This document shows, in pieces, positions 42,764-51,129 of a DNA stretch of 64,000 nucleotides. The notes beneath the pieces are model-generated. The model saw only the letters and a program-made list of their open reading frames with translations. It ran no database searches and was not told where the DNA came from. How positions within the stretch are numbered: position 1 is the stretch's first letter; each line of letters starts with the position of its first letter. Source of the DNA: Enterovibrio gelatinilyticus (GTDB lineage: Bacteria; Pseudomonadota; Gammaproteobacteria; Enterobacterales; Vibrionaceae); assembly GCF_028683095.1 (NCBI RefSeq), contig NZ_JAJUBC010000009.1, positions 1 through 64,000 on the forward strand, in the 5' to 3' direction. A program made the translations under genes and the position numbers.

Positions 42764-45073
42764 CTATTGATAGGCGACACTCCAACCACCCGCAGAGCGG
42801 GTAGCAACAATTTGGTGCTCGCCCATTTCGTCACGTGCAGCTTGACCGACAAGAATGCGTAAAATACTGCGCATGCTTTCGCCTTGCTCCGTCATTGGCG
42901 AAGCGCGATCGAGCTTTTCAAATCCCGGTGAAATCTCACTGGCGGTGCGTCGAAGGGTAAACACCACGCGTCGGTAACCTTGCCTGTCGGCATCGGAAAG
43001 CACGTCAACATACACGCCAACCGTGGTATCAATTTGCGACTGAGGCACTGGCTCAACGGTAATCACCTGAGGCTCACCACCAGTAACCGGACTGCCCGCT
43101 CCTGGCGCAGGGCTAGCTGTTCTGCTGCCAGCACCCGAGGAGTCGCCATCTGGCGTTAACATCACCCGCATCAGCGTGGATACAATGGTCGGCATCACTC
43201 CTCCTGCCGCTAACATAGATTCTTGCACCACAGTTCCTCCAATAATATTTGCCATTCCCCCTTCAACGAGGCGCAAGCCCGCACCGGATTGTGCCACATG
43301 GTCCAAAATCGTAATGGGAACGAGTCGGTTTGCCGCCGCACCAGCAGGCATCAATAGCGCTAGCGCTTCGGCTGAAAGCCCTGAAGCCTCAAGCAGAGCA
43401 CCTTGCATGATGCCGCAACTGGTTGGGTTGCCGCCTAACCAACGCACAATGGCTGGTGCACTGTTTTGCACAAGGGAAGTGGCTCGTTCGATATCCACCG
43501 CCGCTTCTGCCGCTTCTATCACCACATAGGCGTTCGCTCGCTGTCCCATTCCCGCCACTGCTCTTTCCGTGATCTCTCTTGGCACGACCTCAAACAGCAG
43601 TTTAAGTGGTCCACCATGAATTTTGATTAGCTGACCGGCGGCGTTGCGCGCATACATCACAGCGTGATTGATCCCACCTTCTGTCACGAGAATCATGGCG
43701 CCACGCTGCAGGGCTTGCATCATTTCAGCCGTCGCTGCAGTGCGAGTGGCAAACACAGCACCGCCTTCTCGAACAAACGCTTCGCCTGTTTCTCTTAACA
43801 CGGCTTCCGTGGCAATTTCACCACCTTCGCGTACTACTAATCGAGAACCTTGCCGCTGCACCGCTGTTCGAACTAACGCCGCTGGTGCGCGAATCAAGGC
43901 TCTCGCTGCTACCCCTGCCGAGCCAAGCGTCGCCATGTCTAACATCAAGAACCCGACACCTAACACGCGCTGGAAATAGGTTTCCGCTTCTCTGATTTGT
44001 TGAATAGAGCCGTAAATGGGCACCAGAGTCCAAAGGCTGCGGGATGGATCAGGCTCTCCCGACGCATGACGGGCTCGGTTCTCTTCAGGGCTATCGGATG
44101 CCGCCCATGTAACCAGCCCAGCAGCAAGGCCAATCCCTGCCAGAATCAACCAAGGGGCAATTTGATGGATATCTTGGTCAACACCGCGTCGAATCTCATA
44201 GCGCCGACCACGTAACGCGGCACTCACTGCAAACTCAGCCTCATGCTCTGAATACCACGATGGCTGGCTAATTCGCACGTTGCCAGCACTCGGCATGCCA
44301 GATCCTAGCCGGCCCTGCACCGTGTGTGCTAACTCATGCCCCAACACGTGCTGCCCGGCTCGACTTCGTAAATCGACACTGCTGTCCATCACAATATGGT
44401 CGTTGAGGGCAAAGGCGACCGTATTTAGCGCTTTCAGCGATTGCCGCGCAGCATGACTTTGATGCAAACGAATCGGCGACAGATCGTATCCATAAGATTG
44501 TTCGAACGGTGCTCGGATATCTAACGGGATGGGAACGCCGCTTTCTTGACCGAGCAGACGTGTAGCTTGAGGAACAGACGCAGAAGTTTTTGCTACTGGA
44601 CTCGACGTGTCATGCTGTTTTGTTTCCGTCGCCGCACCCAGCAACGCATTACCCCACGTCCCCAAGGCTGAAGAAACGGAACGTGGCACGGGCGGTGCAG
44701 CAGCCATAGAAGTTGGCGCCGTGGACTGGCTTATATTTTCTGACGCTGATGTAAAACGACGAATGACACGTGCCATGTCTAAAGGGCGAGTATCACTGCC
44801 ACCGGGAAGAATACGAGGTGGCAGTGCCGAGGTAGCAGCCCCCTCAGGCTTCCGATCCAGTATCGAGGACTCGGTTCTGCTCAATACATCACTTTCCACT
44901 GACATGAACGAAAAAGGTTCCGCCGTTTGCATCGCCCCGAGGTTCTGAATCACCTTAGGTGACTGAGCCTTTTGGGGCGCAAGAGGTTTGCTATTGCGCT
45001 TACCACTCCGCTGAGTGCCGCGCTCATTTTTCGCCGTATCAGCGTGTTTCTGAGTGGGTGCCAAGCTAGGCAT
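42764..45073 (-). CDS. DUF4157 metallopeptidase-like protein, probable eCIS cargo
   Basis: Encodes 769 residues; GAAGGA lies 6 bases before the ATG. Residues 1-190 are a disordered, Ala/Pro/Ser-rich and basic leader. A DUF4157 domain follows (about 190-265) with PFEQSYGYDLSPIRLHQ and the zinc motif GHELAHTVQ near 243. A hydrophobic segment (LILAGIGLAAGLVTW) comes near 305 and a second near 360. A further domain at about 440-580 carries GGINHAVMYARN and later NPTSCGIMQGALLE, a His-then-Cys order that could be a permuted papain-like fold. DUF4157 proteins commonly sit at the end of eCIS clusters as payloads. The toxic activity is not established. Confidence 0.8.
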   Translation of the reverse strand: MPSLAPTQKHADTAKNERGTQRSGKRNSKPLAPQKAQSPKVIQNLGAMQTAEPFSFMSVESDVLSRTESSILDRKPEGAATSALPPRILPGGSDTRPLDMARVIRRFTSASENISQSTAPTSMAAAPPVPRSVSSALGTWGNALLGAATETKQHDTSSPVAKTSASVPQATRLLGQESGVPIPLDIRAPFEQSYGYDLSPIRLHQSHAARQSLKALNTVAFALNDHIVMDSSVDLRSRAGQHVLGHELAHTVQGRLGSGMPSAGNVRISQPSWYSEHEAEFAVSAALRGRRYEIRRGVDQDIHQIAPWLILAGIGLAAGLVTWAASDSPEENRARHASGEPDPSRSLWTLVPIYGSIQQIREAETYFQRVLGVGFLMLDMATLGSAGVAARALIRAPAALVRTAVQRQGSRLVVREGGEIATEAVLRETGEAFVREGGAVFATRTAATAEMMQALQRGAMILVTEGGINHAVMYARNAAGQLIKIHGGPLKLLFEVVPREITERAVAGMGQRANAYVVIEAAEAAVDIERATSLVQNSAPAIVRWLGGNPTSCGIMQGALLEASGLSAEALALLMPAGAAANRLVPITILDHVAQSGAGLRLVEGGMANIIGGTVVQESMLAAGGVMPTIVSTLMRVMLTPDGDSSGAGSRTASPAPGAGSPVTGGEPQVITVEPVPQSQIDTTVGVYVDVLSDADRQGYRRVVFTLRRTASEISPGFEKLDRASPMTEQGESMRSILRILVGQAARDEMGEHQIVATRSAGGWSVAYQ

Positions 45074-45185
45074 CGTCAGTCCTTCTCTACCTGAACAACG
45101 TCACATCGTTATGCCAAGTTGCTGCTTTGTTTTTGTTCTTAGGTGCAACGTCCTAAGTCTCAGATTTTCATCGTGATTCTCGTTG

Positions 45186-45662
45186 TCACTTCTTGGGCGT
45201 TTTTCTTTTGGTCGTTTGCGTAGCCGTTGCTCGTCGGCGAACAGGCGTCGCTTTCAAGGTTGCATCCACCCGCGTTGTTTTTCTAGGGCGAGGCTTAGGC
45301 TTTTCTTCCGTCTGCGGCTTTACGTCCACCGTCGGCTTGGGCGCCATTCTAGGTTTTGTCTCTTGTTTAGGTTTAGGCTTTGGTTTGGGTTCTGGCTTTT
45401 GTTGCTGCGCAACAGAATCTTGTAACTTATCCATCTCTTTTAACTGTGATTTCTCACGCTCAATCGACTCATCAATTTGTTTATTGAACACGGCCCGCTG
45501 CTGCTCCAATGACGCAATGCGACCTTCAATACGTGACTTTTGTGCAGCCGCGTTTTCTTGCGTTGTTCCAATCGGATCGGGGTTGTTATTGGGTTTTGCC
45601 ACCTTTTGCAATTCAGCGACCAGAGAAAGGTGCTTTTTCAATATTTCATTTGCTTTTGCCAT
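45186..45662 (-). CDS. coiled-coil protein with Lys/Pro-rich tail in the eCIS operon
   Basis: Encodes 158 residues from ATG 45662 (AGAGGA 7 bases upstream; a TTG six codons before is the alternative). Residues 1-85 form a helical coiled coil (EGRIASLEQQRAVFNKQIDE); from 95 on the chain is low-complexity, rich in KP repeats, and ends in a strongly basic tail (RRRATATQTTKRKTPKK). No enzyme motif is visible. It sits between fibre and cargo genes. It could be a cargo adaptor or a small effector; this is a guess. Confidence 0.7.
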   Translation of the reverse strand: MAKANEILKKHLSLVAELQKVAKPNNNPDPIGTTQENAAAQKSRIEGRIASLEQQRAVFNKQIDESIEREKSQLKEMDKLQDSVAQQQKPEPKPKPKPKQETKPRMAPKPTVDVKPQTEEKPKPRPRKTTRVDATLKATPVRRRATATQTTKRKTPKK

Positions 45663-45676
45663 GATGAAATCCTCTA

Positions 45677-48600
45677 TCAAGCCTGCTGATTAAACGCACT
45701 TTGTGGCGCAGGAAATTCAGTGTGATTAATCACTGAGCCGCTGGTGATGTTGCCAACAAAAGGTCCCTGCATATTGTTAAAATCGAATGACGGTAAAAAT
45801 CGCGTGTTGGCTTTCACTTGGTTCCCCATTACCACCGCGCGATAGCCACGTAAAATCACAGTGGCATCTTGCCCCACCTCATCAGGCACAAAGCCTACGT
45901 GCTCGACATAATTGTTATTAAAGAACACTCGCTCGAACCGAATGCTGAGGTTATCAATGACTGAGGTAGAGAGAATTTCCACAACAGTATCGGCGCCGCG
46001 ACCAAGAAACTTGTTATTGCTGATCTGTGCGGCATAACCGATGCGTAACGCCGTATCACCCAAGGGAAAGGCAATTTCAATGAGCCCTTGCAACAATAAA
46101 GCCCTGTCTTCCAATACCCTCTCTCGTGTCAGCAAATCTGAATATGACACCAGATTGCTCTCTATACGCGCTTCCAACACATACAGCGCAGCAATTCCGA
46201 CGGTTCTGGCTGAGTTCACTTGGTCGTCGTCATCAACGCCCGTGTTGAGCACCTCATTAGATTCCACATGGCATTCACCCAGTTGGAACAAACAAGCTAT
46301 GGACGTCGCAAAGATCCCGTCTCCCGCCACGCCAACATAATTGAGACGATTTCCAATCACCGCAGCGCGAGCGAGACACAAACCAACGAAAATACCGCCA
46401 TGTGTACACTTGCTGATTTGGTTGTTGATGATGTCCAGTCGAACGCAGCGCTCACACATCATTGCGGCGCTGCCGTCGACAATGTGATTATTTTGAATTT
46501 GAATGTCTTCACATTGGCTTGCAAACACCGCCAATGTACAGCGAGCCAAGGTGTTGTCGTCCACGTTGACCAAACTGCACTCCGTGACAGATATTGACAA
46601 TTCAATGCCCGTATCCCCGGCTACATCGTTGTTTTTAATCCGCAGACCATTAACCTGTTGTGCCACAATCGCGCCAGAGCACCCTTGAACCCAGTTTTGG
46701 GCCACGGTGATACCACCCGTGAATACATCCTCTTCACTACCAATCACAATGGCTATCTGCGTTTCAATCTGCTCTTGGGTTTGAATACGGTTTCGTTCCA
46801 CCAATGTCCCTAACCCATGCACGACAATGCCTCTGCTGTCTTCGGCGGCAAGCATGATCTGATTTTCTGACACCACAGCAAATGGGCACGCCACTTCTAT
46901 TGCAGCTGCATCTTGATGACTTTGCAGACGACGCAGTGCAATTCGGTTGCGGGTGATTTCGCTAAAAGAGGCCGTTGAATAAGGTCTACCCAGCGGTTGG
47001 TCGTTCACGATAATCCCACGCAGGTATCCTTGAATATCATTGCCAGATACCCTGACGCGCCCCGTTAGTCGAGCGACGACGACACCTGCGATCCCGCTCT
47101 CTTGTTCGACGTTGGCATTAATTTGGTTGTTCTCAATCTCCAAATCTTGCCCACCATCGTCCATCCAAACGCCAATCTGCGTGCCTGACAACGAACAGCG
47201 GCTCACGCGCACTCTTTCGCAATCAAACAAACCAATGGCGGGGTTATCCGTAAACTGCAAATTCTGTTGCAGCGACGTGACTCGGCAATCTTCGAGAAGG
47301 CTGTCTTGAACGTTACGAAATGCGATAACACCTTCTGGCTTTTCGGTGCGAAGTTCTGTTTGAATCGCGAGGGTGCAGACATGAATACCAGATAAGGTTT
47401 CACCTTGATCGGAGCGCACAATAAGCGCAGCTTCCGCGCCCAAATTGCGAATTTGAGCGCCATGAGATTCGCCGTGTAACGTCACGTTAGGAAATCGGAT
47501 GCGAAGTGGACGACGAATAATGTGCATGCCCGTTTTCAAACAGACACAACCACCGAATTGGGGTGACAAGCTATCAAGAGCGTTTTGAATGTCTTCGCCG
47601 GGACGCACCACAACGGTACAACACCCCGCCATGCCTATGGGATCTCGACAATCTTGAAAGATTGGCCCGACAAATTCGCCGTTCAACGCATCGACCACAG
47701 CCAAACGACAGCGATGATGATGCACTGATTGCGGCGGCGCCTGAGTCAGCGTTTCAACTGAACTGTCGGCATAGCGAGTAATGAAACTCCAATTATCACC
47801 AACATGATAATTACCCGAACCATCTTGACGAGACAAGGCGACTTCTACCCCGTCTTCCAGTGCAATAAACGTGTTTTCCGGAAAGGGAATTACGCCATCA
47901 CTGCCTGGGGCATCAAGGTTGATGATTTCTGTGCCATCCGTGTCCAACACAACGCCGAATTGATCCCAGCGACGCAACACAGGGTGAATAGAAGCGTCGG
48001 CAACCGTCGATGCGGGAATAAGCGTTAGAGTGCCTGCCGCTATAGGGTGTTCCAGCACCACGGTATTGGTGGCATCATCCACCGTTAACACTCGCACCAT
48101 GGTGCCTGCCACGCCTTCTAAAACGCGAACGTCATCGGTAATTTCAGCCCAATCCCCCGCGTTAAATCTTAGATAGTCATCCTTTGCCACCTGTTCCAAT
48201 GTCAGGATGTTATTGGCGGTTTGCGCCAATATTCGCCCTGCAAATGCACCGTTCACCCTCGACCATTTCGCCAAAGGGACACCATCGTTATTGATATCGT
48301 GTATCGATACCATATATGTTCGATTTTCCAGCCCACGGTATCCACCTTCTGGTGGCAATTTACAGGGATTGCTCACCGCAGACGTTGGGTTGGCACGAGT
48401 TGTTAAACGTGCCGTTGACGGTTCAATGAACGACTGCCAGCCCTCAATATCCTGATCATCAGTATTACAGGTGACATCCTCCCCCACAGGACCAAATAGA
48501 CGAACCTGCCACACGGTTTGAATTCTGGCACTGGTATCAATGCCAATGGCGGGGTCAATCAAGTCTGGGGCTTCTAAAAAGGTGACTGAGCGCTTCCATA

Positions 48601-49033
48601 CATCGAGATAAGCCAAATAGCGCCCATCGGCAGGCTCAATGCCCGCATCGGCATCATCCTCCAGACTGCCTAACATCGGGCGATATGGCTGATCGAGATA
48701 AGAGGTAGGTTCGAGGCTATGTAGTTCTTCAAGGGGTAACGAGAAACGGTGTTCGCCACCGCCGAATGATTCGGCCAGCAAGCCATCAATGTAATAGCGA
48801 CCGGGGTGAATGATCAGCTCACCCGCGGATACATCAATACGGAAGCTGTCGGGCAAATGGGCGGGATAGCCACAAAAACCCGCTAAATCAATAGTCTCTG
48901 CTCGAAAACGGCGATCGACGATCGCTGCGCCTTCGTTGAGTGGCGTGTCAGAGACCACTCTGCCCTGCATGGTGACCATTTCCGTATAGTTATGGCGAGG
49001 GTCAAACGTTTTTCCTGAAATATCGACAGCCAT
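45677..49033 (-). CDS. DUF6519/right-handed beta-helix protein, probable eCIS fibre or baseplate part
   Basis: Encodes 1,118 residues; ATG 49033 has AAGGAG 6 bases upstream and is preferred to TTG 49048. The N-terminus (FDPRHNYTEMVTMQGRVVSD, then TPLNEGAAIVDRR) is typical of DUF6519 proteins found in contractile-tail clusters. From about 480 to 1050 there are many PbH1-type parallel beta-helix rungs (I-x-N-N-x-I, for example IENNQINANVEQESG and IQNNHIVDGSA), as in pectate-lyase-like tail spikes. It may be a fibre or a surface-binding module. It starts just past the tail-I-like gene stop, inside the same operon. Confidence 0.78.
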   Translation of the reverse strand: MAVDISGKTFDPRHNYTEMVTMQGRVVSDTPLNEGAAIVDRRFRAETIDLAGFCGYPAHLPDSFRIDVSAGELIIHPGRYYIDGLLAESFGGGEHRFSLPLEELHSLEPTSYLDQPYRPMLGSLEDDADAGIEPADGRYLAYLDVWKRSVTFLEAPDLIDPAIGIDTSARIQTVWQVRLFGPVGEDVTCNTDDQDIEGWQSFIEPSTARLTTRANPTSAVSNPCKLPPEGGYRGLENRTYMVSIHDINNDGVPLAKWSRVNGAFAGRILAQTANNILTLEQVAKDDYLRFNAGDWAEITDDVRVLEGVAGTMVRVLTVDDATNTVVLEHPIAAGTLTLIPASTVADASIHPVLRRWDQFGVVLDTDGTEIINLDAPGSDGVIPFPENTFIALEDGVEVALSRQDGSGNYHVGDNWSFITRYADSSVETLTQAPPQSVHHHRCRLAVVDALNGEFVGPIFQDCRDPIGMAGCCTVVVRPGEDIQNALDSLSPQFGGCVCLKTGMHIIRRPLRIRFPNVTLHGESHGAQIRNLGAEAALIVRSDQGETLSGIHVCTLAIQTELRTEKPEGVIAFRNVQDSLLEDCRVTSLQQNLQFTDNPAIGLFDCERVRVSRCSLSGTQIGVWMDDGGQDLEIENNQINANVEQESGIAGVVVARLTGRVRVSGNDIQGYLRGIIVNDQPLGRPYSTASFSEITRNRIALRRLQSHQDAAAIEVACPFAVVSENQIMLAAEDSRGIVVHGLGTLVERNRIQTQEQIETQIAIVIGSEEDVFTGGITVAQNWVQGCSGAIVAQQVNGLRIKNNDVAGDTGIELSISVTECSLVNVDDNTLARCTLAVFASQCEDIQIQNNHIVDGSAAMMCERCVRLDIINNQISKCTHGGIFVGLCLARAAVIGNRLNYVGVAGDGIFATSIACLFQLGECHVESNEVLNTGVDDDDQVNSARTVGIAALYVLEARIESNLVSYSDLLTRERVLEDRALLLQGLIEIAFPLGDTALRIGYAAQISNNKFLGRGADTVVEILSTSVIDNLSIRFERVFFNNNYVEHVGFVPDEVGQDATVILRGYRAVVMGNQVKANTRFLPSFDFNNMQGPFVGNITSGSVINHTEFPAPQSAFNQQA

Positions 49034-49044
49034 GACGTTCTCCT

Positions 49045-51129
49045 TCAAGTCACGTATATCAAACCCGCATCGAGGCCGATGGGTAAGAATTCACTGAGAC
49101 GAAACAGCAACGCGTCGTGTCGCTGCGGCTGATAAAGATGGTGATACACCCCCATTTCGCTGCCACTGTCTGCGCCGCGGAGAACTTCTTGGGGAGATGA
49201 AAGCAATAATTGTGCGTAAGCAGGATCGCCGTAGCGTCGAGCCGTAAACGCGGGTACAAGACGAGCAACAACACCGCGAACAATGTGTTCTTTCTCGGTG
49301 TCGGTAATAAATGGGTTGTGCGTTTCCGCGGCATCGACGGCTTGCGAAGAAGCAAACTGAGGCTGGCAACGGTGTTGACGAGGAACACGAGATTGTGGAG
49401 GAATATAGGAAAATCGCGCGCAGCCCGTTTGACGCTGCAATGCCCACACGGGGGAGTCCCACGAGTCGGCTTGTAGCAACGCTGCATCTATCAATGAATT
49501 AGAAATCAAAGGGAATGACCGCGCCGCAACCTTGCCTATCACGGTCGTTTCACACAAGGTGAGCACCCCACCATGACTCATTTCATCTTCAGCAGAAAAC
49601 GCTATACCATCGCGGGATGTCGCATCGACCATGCTGTTGGTTATCGACACCGCGGCTCCCTCAACAGTACGCACCGCGCCGACGATACTGTTCTCAATTT
49701 CCACCGTGACATTTGGAATTTCCACCACCAACGAGGGGGCGTTTGGCGATACAGGAGTTCGGTCTATTAGCAATGATTGACCGGGCACGAGAGTGACGTT
49801 TCTAAGCACCAAGCGTCGCAATTGATTGTCGCCAGTATCTGGCACAACCAACCTGCCGCCATGCACAACCAAACCATCAATCACCACTTCAGCTTCACCG
49901 CCGCCCACCACGGTGAAATCATCGCCATCGAGATCGATAAACGTACGATGCCCGTCAGCAGCACGTAACGATAAGGTTTGGTCGGTATTCACTGAGATAG
50001 CAGGTGCAATGGTAAACCCATGCGAGACCGCAATCTCTACCACACCACCTGAGACGGTCAAATCAAGCGCGGCTTGAATGTCATCCCCCGCGTGTATGTG
50101 TTCAATATTGCCAGAAGACTGGATAAACCCTTCACTACGCGAATACGCGCCACCACCAATGTCGGCACAAGCACCGTAATGAAACGTAACCTCTACATCC
50201 TCGGGCTCGTCCATGCTGGCGGGCAAGGACATTCGCCCCAATTCAGGGTCGATCGACACTCTGTCTACAGGGGAATGCGCCCAATCTGCACCGTCATCGC
50301 TGAGGTTGCAGATCTGCACTTGATCAACTGTTTGCACGATGCCATCAAGCACCACAGTAAAGGCATGAGGGTAGTAATCTTCGAGCCGATGCCCAAGGTT
50401 ACTGCGCCGTTGTAAAGGAATAGGCAGATTCACTTCTTGCGCGAGGTGATTGATGTCCGGTTCACTTTGAGGCGCATTAAACAGCGGGCTGTTGATCCCC
50501 ATCGGATGGAACAGATATCTCCGCTCGGCATGGCGATAGGCGGGCGTTAACGATTGGCGATAATGGCCCAATCGCCACAAAAACAAGCCGACGTGACGAA
50601 AATGATGTTGGCCTTCACTTTGGCTAATTCGCCCCGTCGCCACGCTGTAACTGGCGCGATCAAATGCAGTACCAATGGCCTCACATTTTACGGTGTCACG
50701 CACATTCAAGGTGTAGTGATTCTCTGGGCGAAGTGATGCTAAGTGCTCAGGACGCGCTAAGCGTTGAAAGAACTCGACAACTCTTGCAGGCCAACGCGTG
50801 GTGTCGGTTGCCAATTGTTCTAACGCGAGTGCCACACCACGGCGTCTTGTTAAACGAATATGGTTTGCCGCAGCAGCACGTTGACTGACATTGGGAATTG
50901 GCGGCCCATATCGATAACCCACCAGCTCACCAATATAAGGCGCAGCCCACTCATCACAGGTTTCAATAAACTGGTTGTCATACAGTCTGTCTGTATCATT
51001 TTTCACTATCGCCGCTTGTTCGGCGAGGATCGCCATCAATGCCTTTAATGGAAATCCCTGTGTTTCATCGCGCTTGCGATAAACCTCTGGAAGTAGCTGA
51101 TACAAGGCTTCCGGTGACAAGCTATTCAT
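49045..51129 (-). CDS. phage tail protein I-like component with beta-rich C-terminus
   Basis: Encodes 694 residues. The N-terminal part (LSPEALYQLLPEVYRKRDE, then DNQFIETCDEWAAPYIGELV, and RRGVALALEQLATDTT) matches the tail-protein-I/TIGR02242 region that links the wedge to the fibres in contractile tails. The middle holds beta strands with a right-handed-helix look (VVEIAVSHGFTI, VVIDGLVVHGGRL). The ATG overlaps the previous gene by 4 bases (ATGA), so translation is coupled. Role in eCIS: baseplate wedge end or fibre connector. Confidence 0.8.
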   Translation of the reverse strand: MNSLSPEALYQLLPEVYRKRDETQGFPLKALMAILAEQAAIVKNDTDRLYDNQFIETCDEWAAPYIGELVGYRYGPPIPNVSQRAAAANHIRLTRRRGVALALEQLATDTTRWPARVVEFFQRLARPEHLASLRPENHYTLNVRDTVKCEAIGTAFDRASYSVATGRISQSEGQHHFRHVGLFLWRLGHYRQSLTPAYRHAERRYLFHPMGINSPLFNAPQSEPDINHLAQEVNLPIPLQRRSNLGHRLEDYYPHAFTVVLDGIVQTVDQVQICNLSDDGADWAHSPVDRVSIDPELGRMSLPASMDEPEDVEVTFHYGACADIGGGAYSRSEGFIQSSGNIEHIHAGDDIQAALDLTVSGGVVEIAVSHGFTIAPAISVNTDQTLSLRAADGHRTFIDLDGDDFTVVGGGEAEVVIDGLVVHGGRLVVPDTGDNQLRRLVLRNVTLVPGQSLLIDRTPVSPNAPSLVVEIPNVTVEIENSIVGAVRTVEGAAVSITNSMVDATSRDGIAFSAEDEMSHGGVLTLCETTVIGKVAARSFPLISNSLIDAALLQADSWDSPVWALQRQTGCARFSYIPPQSRVPRQHRCQPQFASSQAVDAAETHNPFITDTEKEHIVRGVVARLVPAFTARRYGDPAYAQLLLSSPQEVLRGADSGSEMGVYHHLYQPQRHDALLFRLSEFLPIGLDAGLIYVT

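Noticed and set aside
45138-45157. Small hairpin CTTAGG/CCTAAG between cargo and coiled-coil genes
   Set aside because: Only six pairs and no U tract on the transcribed strand; not a terminator.
45193-45693. A 166-codon plus-strand frame opposite the coiled-coil gene
   Set aside because: Arises from the low-complexity KP codons read on the other strand; Cys/Phe/Gly-rich with no signal or family.
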